Assembly (NCBI GenBank): GCA_017618135.1
Contig: JAFZUV010000013.1
Coordinates: 30,708-94,707, forward strand
Source: Clostridia bacterium
GTDB lineage: Bacteria; Bacillota; Clostridia; Oscillospirales; Acutalibacteraceae
Direction: 5' to 3'
Length of the DNA stretch: 64,000 nt
Both the position numbers and the translations under genes were made by a program. The notes beneath the pieces are model-generated. The model did not search any database. It was not told the DNA's origin and saw only the letters and a program-made list of their open reading frames with translations. Below are positions 51,750-61,108 of this stretch, piece after piece. Positions within the stretch are counted from its first letter, which is position 1. Each line of letters starts with the position of its first letter.

Positions 51750-52490
51750 TTATTCAACTACCGAATTGATAAAATCCAAAAGCGTTGTAATATCAAACAC
51801 AGGAAGATTGGTAGCTCTTTGAATAGCAGCGGCATGCGGAGGCATATCCGTACATTCCAAAACAATTGCAGCAACATCCGGATTTTCCTTTTGCAAGCGA
51901 AGAGCGGTTGCAACAATTTCCTCTCCGGCTGTTTCAACGCTGTAGTGACCTTGACACTTTCGAATATCCGAAAACGAAGGCTCATTGCACATTCCCTTGA
52001 TTACGCAACGATTTACATCACTGTCAGAAAGACCGCAGGACTCTAAAATAGGGCGAACAAGAAGGGAATCATCATAGCATAGAACGATGATTTTCTTATC
52101 CTCCGAAAGTCCGGATAAAACCCAAGGGATTTGACAGATAGAAGAAATATATACCGGAGCATCCAATTCATCCGCCACAGCCTTTTGAAATCTGCCGAAA
52201 TATCCGCACGACGAGGTAATGCACTTACAGCCGGACGCCTGCAATTCCTTTGCCGCGTCGACAATCGTAGGCAACAATGTCATATCGCCGCCCAATATTC
52301 TCTGGAAGTTGGAACCTTCTACCAAATACGGCAAAATCGGATAATTATAAGTGTTTAATTGGGAAACATGGCCAAGCGGCTTTGGAACCCAAGACCGCAT
52401 AATCAATACGCCGATGCTGTAGCCATCATAGGCGTTACCGTTTTTGTTCTGCCCGAACTTAACGGAAACAGGAGCTTTTAATTCTTTCAT
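51750..52490 (-). CDS. Aspartate/glutamate racemase-family protein
   Basis: 246 residues. Two catalytic cysteines stand in the expected places: CITSSCGYFGRFQ and IVLECTDMPPH, so a two-base racemase reaction is possible. Substrate unknown; the family includes Asp, Glu and hydantoin racemases and maleate isomerases. Paralogue of the next upstream gene (62-base gap) and part of the run from the ornithine-cyclodeaminase-like gene. Confidence 0.82.
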   Translation of the reverse strand: MKELKAPVSVKFGQNKNGNAYDGYSIGVLIMRSWVPKPLGHVSQLNTYNYPILPYLVEGSNFQRILGGDMTLLPTIVDAAKELQASGCKCITSSCGYFGRFQKAVADELDAPVYISSICQIPWVLSGLSEDKKIIVLCYDDSLLVRPILESCGLSDSDVNRCVIKGMCNEPSFSDIRKCQGHYSVETAGEEIVATALRLQKENPDVAAIVLECTDMPPHAAAIQRATNLPVFDITTLLDFINSVVE

Positions 52491-52553
52491 AGCAACTTAA
52501 AAGTATAATCGCCTTGCGTTATACTCATTTCCTTTCTGCAAATTTGTTCGTAA

Positions 52554-53291
52554 TCAAATAAACCCTGTGCGCGGATGCTGGCAAACAGCACGGGAAACAT
52601 ATCCCATAAGCTTGTGAATGTCCCACACATTCAAGTCAAGATAGCTCTTTACACTTGTGGGAAGCGCACTGAAAAGCTCTGTATCAAGCAAAACCGCTTT
52701 AACCGAATTCTGCTCAATAACATCATCTTTCAGATACTTAAGAACTTCTTGCGGATCCATAACGGCAGGATCTGTCTGCACAAAAACACAGTCATTATAA
52801 ACCTCTTTATCAATACCGCAAATCTCAAACACCTCAATTGCCTTCTCTTGCGGGAGATCAGACAAAATCAAAACATTTTCAGAGCTTTTCAGACCGATTT
52901 TTATCCATCTAAGCTGCTGTAGCGCGGTCAAGTAAACCGGCAGATCTACCGCCGCTGACGCAACCTTTTGATACTTTCCGAACGCTCCGCCTGAAGAAGT
53001 AATGAAGCGACACCCTTCAAGCTCAAGTTGCTCAGCTTTTTCGGTAATTTCCTTTACAATTTCATTTTCCGCGGCATTTGGGTTTCCTATTGATTTCACA
53101 ACTGCATATCGAACCGGAAAAGGAAATGAGCGTGCGTTTGCTATATTGCCGATTCTCTTCTCGGTTTTATCATCGGGCACGAGAATACCCGCTATAAAAC
53201 CGGCAAAGCACTGTCCTTCGGTAATATGAAGATCTCCGTATTTATCTGTGGGTCCTACATATCCCCAATTTCGTACAATATTTTTCTTCAT
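52554..53291 (-). CDS. Racemase-family paralogue lacking both catalytic cysteines
   Basis: 245 residues, same fold and length as its neighbour. The aligned segments read FITSSGGAFGKYQ (Cys to Gly) and VLLDTELFSALP (Cys to Thr or Asp), so acid-base racemisation by cysteines is impossible. The rest (VDLPVYLTALQQLRWIKIGL) keeps the family pattern, and the frame is intact with GGAGGTT before the ATG. It could be a regulatory or heterodimer partner, or have another activity. Confidence 0.78.
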   Translation of the reverse strand: MKKNIVRNWGYVGPTDKYGDLHITEGQCFAGFIAGILVPDDKTEKRIGNIANARSFPFPVRYAVVKSIGNPNAAENEIVKEITEKAEQLELEGCRFITSSGGAFGKYQKVASAAVDLPVYLTALQQLRWIKIGLKSSENVLILSDLPQEKAIEVFEICGIDKEVYNDCVFVQTDPAVMDPQEVLKYLKDDVIEQNSVKAVLLDTELFSALPTSVKSYLDLNVWDIHKLMGYVSRAVCQHPRTGFI

Positions 53292-53351
53292 TTAATAACC
53301 TCCAACTCTAAGAAACGGCTCTATGCTCCTCTCCTTAAATCACCCGACAAA

Positions 53352-54359
53352 TTATTCGAGAGATAAAGTCTGTCCAAGTCCCTGCTCAACGGCGCGCTCA
53401 TACAACTTGGTACCGAGCGAAATATCCTGAAGCGCTATACCCATATTGGCGGCGATAATGATTTCATCATCGCTCTCGCGGCCGGTCTTATTACCTAAGA
53501 GCACTTCGCCTATTTGCGCGTGAGGCTCGAATTTTGCAAAGCCCTGTCTGCCGAAATAACCGGTATTTGGATTAAACATATCGCTGGAATACTGATTCCA
53601 GTCATCAACAATAAACTTGTTGTTGGCAAACAACTCATAATCCCATCCCTTGGAGTGAACAGGAAGAATCAGCGCACCCGGCTTTACCCACTCTTTTTTA
53701 TACACAGGCTCGGGGAAAACGGTAATAGGAGCGGCGGCAACAAAAATATCACTGTCACGCAAAGCGGCTTCAAAGCTATCAACCACATGAGCGTTAACTC
53801 CCAGGTCTGCACTCAGTTCATCACAAAGCTTCTGCGCGTACTCCGGATAACGGTCAAAAATCTTTATCTCTTCGATTCCGGGAATAAGGTATTTAATCAA
53901 ACGCATATTGTATTCGCCCTGTTCGCCGGCGCCAACCAAACCTACAACCTTAGAGCCCTTGCGAGCTAAATACTTTGCGGAAACACCTGAAGATGTAGCT
54001 GTACGGATAGCGGTAATAATACCGGCCTCCATAACAGCCAGCGGGTAACCTGTTTCAACATCATTTAAAATCATCAGGGAGGACAAAGCCTTTATACCGT
54101 ACTTAGGTCTGTTATGACCGAAAACGCCAACCCATTTAAGCCCACAGATATTAGATTCCTTCAAATATCCGGGCATAGCGTGCAAGAAAGCGCCGGGACA
54201 GGTATCAGGATGAACACCCGGTTTAGGAGGCATCTCATACATACCCTTGCTATGCTCCTTATATGTTGCCTCTGCAACATCCATAGCCAGATCCCAGTCA
54301 CGCAGACCGCACTTTTCCAAATCAGACAGACTAAGATAGATAAATTTTCCATACTCCAT
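53352..54359 (-). CDS. Ornithine cyclodeaminase / mu-crystallin family protein
   Basis: 335 residues. LKWVGVFGHN (substrate-binding Lys region), MEAGIITAIRTATSSGVSAK, NAD motif VGLVGAGEQGEYNM, and the C-terminal acid FIVDDWNQ. Members either deaminate ornithine to proline or reduce cyclic imines or N-substituted amino acids with NAD(P)H. With racemase-like genes downstream and a divergent amino-acid permease, a role in using or making an unusual or D-amino acid is likely (inference). Has its own promoter. Confidence 0.88.
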   Translation of the reverse strand: MEYGKFIYLSLSDLEKCGLRDWDLAMDVAEATYKEHSKGMYEMPPKPGVHPDTCPGAFLHAMPGYLKESNICGLKWVGVFGHNRPKYGIKALSSLMILNDVETGYPLAVMEAGIITAIRTATSSGVSAKYLARKGSKVVGLVGAGEQGEYNMRLIKYLIPGIEEIKIFDRYPEYAQKLCDELSADLGVNAHVVDSFEAALRDSDIFVAAAPITVFPEPVYKKEWVKPGALILPVHSKGWDYELFANNKFIVDDWNQYSSDMFNPNTGYFGRQGFAKFEPHAQIGEVLLGNKTGRESDDEIIIAANMGIALQDISLGTKLYERAVEQGLGQTLSLE

Positions 54360-54414
54360 TTTAAAATGGCACCTCTTTTAAAAATAATTTGGCTCTGTTG
54401 AAGCCTCTTCGGTA

Positions 54415-54443
54415 ATTATATCACTCTGCAAGATTATCGTCAA
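54415..54443 (-). promoter_or_regulatory. Promoter of the cyclodeaminase-racemase operon
   Basis: On the minus strand TTGACG (54438-54443), 17 bases, TATAAT (54415-54420). About 50 bases from the divergent permease promoter. Confidence 0.8.
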
Positions 54444-54495
54444 CTGTTTTATGCTAAATTTTTCCTGTTTTTGGGGTATTTTTAGTGTTGCGCTG

Positions 54496-54524
54496 TTGAC
54501 TTCAATTAGCTTTTGTGATAATAT
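54496..54524 (+). promoter_or_regulatory. Promoter of the amino-acid permease gene
   Basis: TTGACT (54496-54501), 17 bases, TAATAT (54519-54524). Confidence 0.7.
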
Positions 54525-54557
54525 AACTTTTATATTAACGAACGAGGGGTGTTTTCT

Positions 54558-56015
54558 TTGGAGAAAAAAGAAACGGAATTGAAACGGCAGTTAAACCCGA
54601 TGAGCGTTTGGGCAATTGCCTTTGGATGCATTATCGGCTGGGGTTCTTTTATCAATCCCGGCAAGAAGTTTTTGCCTAATTCGGGAGTTGCCGGAACCGC
54701 TATATCAATGGTGCTTGGCGCTGTAGTAATGATAATCATAGCGTTTTCTTACGCTTATATGGTGCCTAAGTTCCCGAAAGCCGGCGGTGAATTTAATTTT
54801 ACCAAGAACTGCTTCGGTAAGACCGCGGCGTTTTTCTGCGGTTGGTTTTTAGTTGCGGCATACCTTACAAATGTTCCCATGAATTCTACCGCAATCGGTC
54901 TTATTGTTGACGGACTTGACGGTGACGCTAACATACTCAGGTTCAACTATCTTTACGAAATAGCCGGATTTAAGGTGTATTTGGGCGAAATGTTGTTTGC
55001 CGGCTTTATCCTCATACTTTTCGGTATATTCAATATCATCGGGGTTCAGAAGGCCGGATTTATACAGACCATTCTTGCGGCTTTACTTGCAATTTCAGCA
55101 TTTACCCTCTTTGCCGCGGGATTGATTTCTTCTAAAGCAAAGGGTATAAATATGGAGCCGGTTTGGGGCTTTGATTTGGCGGCTGCTAAGGCAAACAACG
55201 CAGTTACCGAAAACATAGGCCAGTTTGCACACAGCGGTAAGGCGGGTATTATGTCGGCAATTCTTGCTACATTCGCCATAACACCCTGGGCATATGTGGG
55301 CTTCGGGACTATACCTCAAGCGGCAGAAGAATTTAAATTCTCATATAAAAAAGTAATGTTTATTATGACTGTTGCTATCCTTTTCGGCGGCTTTGTTTAC
55401 ATATCCAACAATACCGTTGCCGCTGCAGCTTTAGCAAACTGGCCCGATAGGGTTATTGCCGGTGATTGGGTTGTGCTCATAGCAGCTGAGGAATTGCTGG
55501 GCACATTTGGAAAAGTACTGATAGGCACCGGTGTTTCCTGCGCCGTGCTTTCGGGTATTATGGGCTTCTATCTTGCTTCAAGCCGTCTTATATACTCAAT
55601 GAGCAGAGACGGTTATCTGCCAAAATGGTTTGGGAAAATTGATAAAAGATTTGCAACACCTAAAAACGCTATGCTTTTCTGCGTTTTGATATCACTTTCA
55701 GGACCTGTCCTCGGCAGAGAGGCTCTCGGTTGGTTTGTTGATATGAGCTCTATAGGCGCGAGTATCGGCTATTTCTTCACCTGCGCTTCTACTCTTAAAA
55801 CACTCCGCAAGACCGGCGAGCATAAACCCGGCGTCAGAATTATTGCCACATTGGGAATGATATTCGCCGCAATCTTTATGCTCTTACAGTTGGTTCCCAT
55901 TCCCGGACTTAACGGCGTTCATTTCTGCAAAGAAAGCTACATAATGCTCATAGTCTGGATTGCTATCGGATTTGCGTTTTATTTGTTCCAGCGCAGAAAG
56001 TTCAACGCGGAGTAA
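54558..56015 (+). CDS. APC-family amino-acid permease
   Basis: 485 residues, about 12 TM helices. SVWAIAFGCIIGWGSFINPG matches the APC TM1 glycine motif; GGEFNFTKNCFGKTAAFFCG and ATFAITPWAYVGFGTIPQAA are further family segments. Imports an amino acid by ion symport or exchange. Divergent from the cyclodeaminase/racemase operon, so probably supplies its substrate. Start: a TTG at 54558, 7 bases after GAGGGG; the GTG at 54549 overlaps the ribosome site. Confidence 0.9.
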   Translation: MEKKETELKRQLNPMSVWAIAFGCIIGWGSFINPGKKFLPNSGVAGTAISMVLGAVVMIIIAFSYAYMVPKFPKAGGEFNFTKNCFGKTAAFFCGWFLVAAYLTNVPMNSTAIGLIVDGLDGDANILRFNYLYEIAGFKVYLGEMLFAGFILILFGIFNIIGVQKAGFIQTILAALLAISAFTLFAAGLISSKAKGINMEPVWGFDLAAAKANNAVTENIGQFAHSGKAGIMSAILATFAITPWAYVGFGTIPQAAEEFKFSYKKVMFIMTVAILFGGFVYISNNTVAAAALANWPDRVIAGDWVVLIAAEELLGTFGKVLIGTGVSCAVLSGIMGFYLASSRLIYSMSRDGYLPKWFGKIDKRFATPKNAMLFCVLISLSGPVLGREALGWFVDMSSIGASIGYFFTCASTLKTLRKTGEHKPGVRIIATLGMIFAAIFMLLQLVPIPGLNGVHFCKESYIMLIVWIAIGFAFYLFQRRKFNAE

Positions 56016-56486
56016 AAAGCGCAGGTATAAAATATATCCGGTAAAATCTCCGCAAATTCGGGCCACAGATTATGTGATGAATTTTGTTAAGGTCAGTAAG
56101 AAGAATGTTAAAAACCTCCTGTATTTTAGTAATTCGGTTGCCAAACCTTTACTATTATACAAGAGGTTATTCTTTTATTGCAGCCTTTCGGGCTTAAGGT
56201 CAGGGGAAGTGTTCCCTGTAAAATTCCAAAATATGACAAAACCTAAATATCCGCTATTGCTACTCCTTAAAACAGAATGCAAATTGTATGTGGCTTTTCA
56301 TGCTTTTTCTGCTGTTTTCAACTGCGAGTACCCGGATAGTACCCGGTTTTTAAATTGAATTTTTGGCAAGGGAAGTCCTGCCGAAAAGACGGAACACAGA
56401 GTTTCTTGGAACATAATAAAATACCGCAAATCCTTTTTATCACGGAAATTGCGGTTGATTTTTTACAAGGGAAATGCTCCTGAAAA
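56016..56486. other. Intergenic region next to tRNA-Leu
   Basis: About 470 bases without a supported gene. It holds a 9-bp direct repeat (AGTACCCGG twice, 56329-56348) and a possible terminator (56424-56464). One plus-strand frame reads LSGLRSGEV, like part of a tyrosine recombinase, but without the rest of the domain. May be a decayed end of an element that used tRNA-Leu. Confidence 0.35.
56424..56464 (+). terminator. Possible terminator downstream of the permease
   Basis: CCGCAA-A-TCC pairs with GGA-AA-TTGCGG, followed by TTGATTTTTT. More than 400 bases after the permease stop. Confidence 0.45.
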
Positions 56487-56516
56487 GAAAAATTCCGGGG
56501 ACAAAAATCCCCGGAA
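56487..56516 (-). terminator. Terminator of tRNA-Leu
   Basis: TTCCGGGGA/TCCCCGGAA (9 bp) with TTTTT after it on the minus strand, 3 bases past the tRNA. Confidence 0.85.
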
Positions 56517-56519
56517 AAA

Positions 56520-56603
56520 TGGTGCGAGTGACGGGACTTGAACCCGTACGTCTATGACACACGCCCCTCAAACGTGCCTGTCTGCCAGTTCCAGCACACT
56601 CGC
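56520..56603 (-). tRNA. tRNA-Leu (anticodon GAG)
   Basis: 84-base class II tRNA. The acceptor GCGAGTG pairs with CACTCGC, discriminator A, CCA encoded. The anticodon stem CACGT/GCGTG (one wobble) holds loop TTGAGGG with anticodon GAG. Long variable arm and T arm ACGGGTTCAAGTCCCGT. Confidence 0.96.
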
Positions 56604-56700
56604 ATTACGGGCGCCCGATTATTATATCATTTGAGTAGTGCGTTGTCAATAAAAAAATTCGCTTTTTATTTACTTTTTTATTTACTTTTCTGCCCGACAC

Positions 56701-56729
56701 TTGCCAATCGGCAGAAAATGGTATATAAT
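56701..56729 (+). promoter_or_regulatory. Promoter of the DUF951-prfA operon
   Basis: TTGCCA (56701-56706), 17 bases, TATAAT (56724-56729), then CAGGAGGG before the first ATG. Confidence 0.75.
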
Positions 56730-56753
56730 TGTTTTTTATACAGGAGGGATATT

Positions 56754-56951
56754 ATGCAGATAGATGTAGGAACTGTTGTAAAAATGAAAAAAAAACACCC
56801 CTGCGGCTGTGACACATTTAAGATATCCCGTATAGGTATGGATTTTAAGCTTGTTTGTACGGGCTGCGGCAGAGAAGTTATGATGCCGAGAAAGTCTGCC
56901 GAAAAATCTATCAAAAAAATAATAACTGACAGTGGAGAGGCAAATGTTTGA
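56754..56951 (+). CDS. DUF951 family small zinc-ribbon-like protein
   Basis: 65 residues: [40 protein letters not shown]. The HPCG and CTGC cysteines form the conserved, probably metal-binding or nucleic-acid-binding core. Function unknown. The ATG at 56754 follows CAGGAGGG; the longer open frame upstream runs through the promoter and tRNA-Leu and is not real. Its stop overlaps the prfA start by 8 bases. Confidence 0.9.
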   Translation: MQIDVGTVVKMKKKHPCGCDTFKISRIGMDFKLVCTGCGREVMMPRKSAEKSIKKIITDSGEANV

Positions 56952-58020
56952 ACAATTGGCGGCGGTCGAAAACCGTTTTGAACAAATATCGGTGGAGCTA
57001 ACGCGCCCTGAAGTCATATCGGACAATGAACAGTTTACAAAGCTGATTAAAGAGCATAGCGAGTTAAACCCAATTGTAGAAAAATACCGTGAATATACTT
57101 CCGCCGAAAAGGCGCTTGCGGAGGCGGAGGAAATAATTTCGTCCGCCGGAGCGGACAAGGATTTGAAAGAGCTTGCAGAGGAGGAGATTAAAGGGGCAAA
57201 AGAAACTATTGCCTCTGTTTCCGAAGAACTTAAGCTTTTACTTCTGCCTAAAGACCCGAATGACGATAAAAATGTTATCGTGGAAATACGCGGCGGTGCC
57301 GGAGGCGAAGAAGCGGCGCTGTTTGCCGGAAGTCTTTTCAGGATGTACACTATGTATGCTGAAAGCCACCATTATAACATAGAAATAACCAACGCCAACG
57401 AAACCGAGCTTGGCGGTTACAAAGAAATAAGCTTTATGATAGAAGGCGCCGGTGCGTATTCGCGCTTTAAATACGAAAGCGGCGTACATCGCGTTCAGCG
57501 CGTACCCGATACCGAAACACAGGGCCGTGTTCACACCTCAACCGTCACGGTGGCGGTGCTTCCGGAGGCGGACGAAGTTGAATTCGAGCTTAACCCTGCC
57601 GATCTTAAAATTGACACATTTCGCGCATCAGGCGCCGGAGGTCAGCACATAAACAAAACCTCTTCGGCTATAAGGGTGACGCATATACCGACCGGAACGG
57701 TTGTAGAATGTCAGGATGAACGGAGTCAGTTTAAAAACAGAGACAAGGCGCTTAAGGTTTTACGCGCAAGGCTTTACGACGCAGAAAAGGCGAAAGCGGA
57801 CGCGGCTGTTGCCAGTGACCGCAAGGCTCAGGTGGGAACGGGCGACCGCAGCGAGAGAATCAGAACATACAACTTTCCTCAGGGCAGAGTCACTGATCAC
57901 CGCATAGGACTTACTCTTTACAAGCTTGACAGTATACTGGACGGTAACATCGACGAAATAGTTGACGCGCTGTGCGCATATTACCGCGCCGAGGCGCTTA
58001 AATCTCAGGAGAATATGTAA
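56944..58020 (+). CDS. prfA: Peptide chain release factor 1
   Basis: 358 residues. Reads UAA and UAG. GGQ at about 232-234 ([20 protein letters not shown]). The codon-recognition tripeptide is PDT at about 188-190 ([14 protein letters not shown]), a P-x-T variant of the usual PAT/PVT. The ATG at 56944 follows GGAGAGG; overlaps the DUF951 gene. prmC, which methylates this Gln, is not adjacent. Confidence 0.97.
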   Translation: MFEQLAAVENRFEQISVELTRPEVISDNEQFTKLIKEHSELNPIVEKYREYTSAEKALAEAEEIISSAGADKDLKELAEEEIKGAKETIASVSEELKLLLLPKDPNDDKNVIVEIRGGAGGEEAALFAGSLFRMYTMYAESHHYNIEITNANETELGGYKEISFMIEGAGAYSRFKYESGVHRVQRVPDTETQGRVHTSTVTVAVLPEADEVEFELNPADLKIDTFRASGAGGQHINKTSSAIRVTHIPTGTVVECQDERSQFKNRDKALKVLRARLYDAEKAKADAAVASDRKAQVGTGDRSERIRTYNFPQGRVTDHRIGLTLYKLDSILDGNIDEIVDALCAYYRAEALKSQENM

Positions 58021-59043
58021 ATGAACACCGAAAGAATAGATATCGTTTCGGGCGACAGGGAAAAAGGTATACGCCGCGCCGGCGAGATATTAAAACAAGG
58101 CGGTATTGTGGCGATACCTACCGAAACGGTTTACGGTCTTGCCGCGAGTGCATTTGACGACGAGGCGATTAAAAAGGTATTTATTGCTAAAGGCAGACCG
58201 CAAAACAACCCTCTTATAGTTCACATAAGCGATATGGACATGATAATAAGCGTGGCGGAGGATATACCTGAGCTTGCAATTAAGCTTGCAGAAGAGTTTT
58301 GGCCCGGTCCGTTTACTATGGTCTTAAAGAAAAAAAACACTATTGCAGACAGAATATCGGCAGGGCTTGACACTGTGGCTGTCCGTATGCCCTCCTCAAA
58401 TGCGGCGAGAGATATTATAAGGTCGAGCGGGCTTCCGCTTGCGGCGCCGAGCGCAAATATTTCCGGTGCTCCAAGCCCTACAACCGCGCTTCATGCCCTA
58501 TCCGACCTTGACGGCAAGGTTGACGCGGTAGTTTTGGGTGAGGACTGCACAGTTGGCGTTGAATCGACTGTTTTGGCGCTGTTTACAGATCCCCCGAGAT
58601 TACTCCGCCCGGGTGCCGTAACGGCTGAGGAGCTTTATAGATTTATTCCCGATTTGGTTATTGACAGGGCGATCTTATTTGAGCCGGAAATCGGAAAGAC
58701 GGTAGCCTCGCCCGGTATGCTGTATCGACATTACGCTCCTAAAACCCAAACCTTTTTAGTGAACTGCACCGACGAACAGTTTGTAAAACTGGTAAACTCA
58801 AAAGAGAACTGCGCGGCAATATGCTTTAGCGACGAGGCGGCAGATATCAGCGGCAAAAAAATAGTATACGGCGATAAAGACGATAAAGAGTCACTCGCGC
58901 ACAATCTTTTTTCGGCGCTTCGTGATGTTGACTCGCTCCGGGCAGAATGTGTATATGTTCACGCGCCGAACAAAGCCGGTATTGGTTTGGCAATTTACAA
59001 CCGACTGCTTCGTGCGGCAGCTTTTAAGGTGATAAATTTATGA
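58021..59043 (+). CDS. tsaC: L-threonylcarbamoyladenylate synthase (Sua5/YwlC type)
   Basis: 340 residues. YrdC domain (GGIVAIPTETVYGLAASAFD, KGRPQNNPLIVHISD, LAAPSANISGAPSPT, VESTVLAL) plus the C-terminal Sua5 domain after about residue 215 (SPGMLYRHYAPKTQTFLVNC). Makes threonylcarbamoyl-AMP for t6A37 in tRNAs. Begins at the base after the prfA stop; overlaps coaE by 4 bases. Confidence 0.95.
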   Translation: MNTERIDIVSGDREKGIRRAGEILKQGGIVAIPTETVYGLAASAFDDEAIKKVFIAKGRPQNNPLIVHISDMDMIISVAEDIPELAIKLAEEFWPGPFTMVLKKKNTIADRISAGLDTVAVRMPSSNAARDIIRSSGLPLAAPSANISGAPSPTTALHALSDLDGKVDAVVLGEDCTVGVESTVLALFTDPPRLLRPGAVTAEELYRFIPDLVIDRAILFEPEIGKTVASPGMLYRHYAPKTQTFLVNCTDEQFVKLVNSKENCAAICFSDEAADISGKKIVYGDKDDKESLAHNLFSALRDVDSLRAECVYVHAPNKAGIGLAIYNRLLRAAAFKVINL

Positions 59044-59633
59044 GTTATATTATAGGACTTACAGGACCCACCGGCGCCGGAAAAAGTATTTTTGCAAGTT
59101 GCGCGAAAGAGCTTGGCTTTACGGTTGTTGATTGTGATTTATGCGCCCGTGAAGCGGTAGGTAAAGGTATGCCGGCGCTATCGGCGCTCACGGCGGTTTT
59201 CGGAAACGAAATACTCTCATCTGACGGTGAGCTGAACAGAAAAAAGCTTTCCGAAAAAGCCTTTTCAAGTCGTGAAAACACAGAGCTTTTAAACAAAGCG
59301 GTATTCCCGTTTATAAGAGAGATAGTAATTAACAAAATAAAGGGTGAGTATGTACTGTTAGACGCGCCCACATTATTCGAAAGCGGCATTAACGAAATCT
59401 GCAATACCACCGCCGCGGTACTTGCTCCGGCCAAGACGAGGCTTGCGCGCATTAAACAGCGCGACTGTTTAAACGATACCGCCGCAAAAATGCGTATGCG
59501 TGCCGGAAAACCTGATAAATTTTACAGGGAAAAAGCTCACAGAATATTTATAAACAGCGGCAATATTGACACTTTTAAAAAAACGGTTACAATATATCTT
59601 AAGAGTATAATCGGAGGTGCTCGTGATGAGTGA
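59040..59633 (+). CDS. coaE: Dephospho-CoA kinase
   Basis: 197 residues. P-loop GLTGPTGAGKSIFASCAKEL, VVDCDLCAREAV, VLLDAPTLFESG. Last step of CoA synthesis. Overlaps tsaC (4 bases) and the M18 peptidase gene (8 bases). Confidence 0.92.
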   Translation: MSYIIGLTGPTGAGKSIFASCAKELGFTVVDCDLCAREAVGKGMPALSALTAVFGNEILSSDGELNRKKLSEKAFSSRENTELLNKAVFPFIREIVINKIKGEYVLLDAPTLFESGINEICNTTAAVLAPAKTRLARIKQRDCLNDTAAKMRMRAGKPDKFYREKAHRIFINSGNIDTFKKTVTIYLKSIIGGARDE

Positions 59634-61014
59634 TTATAAAAAGATTAAAGAAAAGCTTTTTTACGACAGGAAAAACGGTTTTCTAAGGCTTAGCGACGAA
59701 ACCATAAAGGAGGCTTTTGATTTTTGCGAGGGTTACAAACAGTTTTTAAACATCGCAAAGACGGAAAGAGAGGCCGCCGCCGCTGCCATGGTGCTTGCAG
59801 ACCAAAAAGGCTTCGAACCGTTTTCGAGGGATAAGAAATATAAACACGGTGACAAGGTTTACTTTAATAACCGTGGCAAATCTGTTGCCTTTGTTGTATT
59901 TGGAAAGGAAAAGGCGGAGTGCGGCGTAAATATTACAGCGGCGCATATTGATTCGCCCCGTCTTGATTTGAAGCCCAACCCGCTTTATGAGGACATTGAA
60001 TTCGCACTTTTCAAGACGCACTATTACGGTGGCATCAGAAAATATCAGTGGCCTACGGTGCCGTTGGCGCTTCACGGCGTATTTGCTAAAAAGGATGGAA
60101 GCGTGCAAACAGTATCAATAGGCGAAAGACCGGATGAACCGCAGTTTGTCGTGAACGATCTTCTTCCCCACCTTGCAGACGAACAGAGCAAGCGCAAACT
60201 CTCTGACGGTATCCGCGGCGAAGAGCTCAACATTCTAATCGGCAGCCGTCCGTTTAAAGACGATGAGGGCAGTGAGCTTGTAAAGCTGAACATCTTAAAG
60301 CTTTTAAATGAAAAATACGGCATAACCGAAGAGGACTTCTTATCCGCCGAGCTTGAAATGGTACCTGCGGCAAAGGCCTCGGATATTGGCTTTGACAGGT
60401 CTATGGTAGGCTCCTACGGCCAGGATGACCGCGTTTGCGCTTACAGCGAGCTTGCCGCAATTTTAGAAGTTGAATCTCCCAAAAAGACCGCTGTTGCAAT
60501 TCTTGCCGACAAGGAGGAAATTGGTTCCGACGGAAATACCGGTCTTAATTCAAAATTCCTGTCCTATGTAATTCACGATATATGCCTTAATGACGGTTCG
60601 GATGAAACTGTTGCACTCAGAAATTCAAGCTGTCTCTCCGCTGATGTGAACGCAGGTATGGACCCAACCTTCCAGGATGTTATGGAGAAGCGCAACGCAA
60701 GCTTTTTAAATCACGGCGTTGTTGTAACGAAATACACCGGCTCACGCGGCAAATACGGCACAAGCGACGCTTCAGCCGAGTATGTTGCGAGAATTCGCGC
60801 TATGCTCGATAAAGCGGGAATTATCTGGCAAACAGGAGAACTCGGCAAGGTTGACGGAGGCGGAGGCGGCACGGTCGCCATGTATATTGCCAACTTAGGC
60901 GTTGATGTAGTTGACTTAGGCGTTCCTGTTCTTTCAATGCACGCTCCCTTTGAGGTTACAGCTAAGCTTGATGTATATATGTGCAACAAAGCTATGTACG
61001 AATTTATGAAATAA
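59626..61014 (+). CDS. M18 family aminopeptidase
   Basis: 462 residues. Zinc-site motifs in order: AAHIDSPRLDLKP, GQDDRVCAYSELAAIL, DKEEIGSDGNTGLNSKF, SADVNAGMDPTF, and the C-terminal SMHAPFEVTAKLDVYM. Removes N-terminal, often acidic, residues from peptides in the cytosol. The ATG at 59626 follows GGAGG by 8 bases; a GTG at 59617 overlaps that site. Confidence 0.93.
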   Translation: MSDYKKIKEKLFYDRKNGFLRLSDETIKEAFDFCEGYKQFLNIAKTEREAAAAAMVLADQKGFEPFSRDKKYKHGDKVYFNNRGKSVAFVVFGKEKAECGVNITAAHIDSPRLDLKPNPLYEDIEFALFKTHYYGGIRKYQWPTVPLALHGVFAKKDGSVQTVSIGERPDEPQFVVNDLLPHLADEQSKRKLSDGIRGEELNILIGSRPFKDDEGSELVKLNILKLLNEKYGITEEDFLSAELEMVPAAKASDIGFDRSMVGSYGQDDRVCAYSELAAILEVESPKKTAVAILADKEEIGSDGNTGLNSKFLSYVIHDICLNDGSDETVALRNSSCLSADVNAGMDPTFQDVMEKRNASFLNHGVVVTKYTGSRGKYGTSDASAEYVARIRAMLDKAGIIWQTGELGKVDGGGGGTVAMYIANLGVDVVDLGVPVLSMHAPFEVTAKLDVYMCNKAMYEFMK

Positions 61015-61028
61015 TATCTAATTATGTA

Positions 61029-61058
61029 TTGACAATTATATAGTTTGATATGTAAAAT
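61029..61058 (+). promoter_or_regulatory. Possible promoter of the MBOAT gene
   Basis: TTGACA (61029-61034), 18 bases, TAAAAT (61053-61058). The M18 terminator hairpin follows directly, so transcripts from here would pass through it. Confidence 0.5.
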
Positions 61059-61061
61059 GAT

Positions 61062-61095
61062 AAGTGCGGCGAAAAACCGCACTTATTGTATTTTT
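61062..61095 (+). terminator. Terminator of the M18 peptidase operon
   Basis: AAGTGCGG-CGAAAAA-CCGCACTT followed by ATTGTATTTTT, 47 bases after the stop. Confidence 0.7.
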
Positions 61096-61108
61096 AGGGG
61101 ATAGAAAA

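Noticed and set aside
56538-56753. 72 extra N-terminal residues on the DUF951 protein
   Set aside because: The extension would be read through tRNA-Leu and the promoter; the family starts at the ATG at 56754, which has a strong ribosome site.
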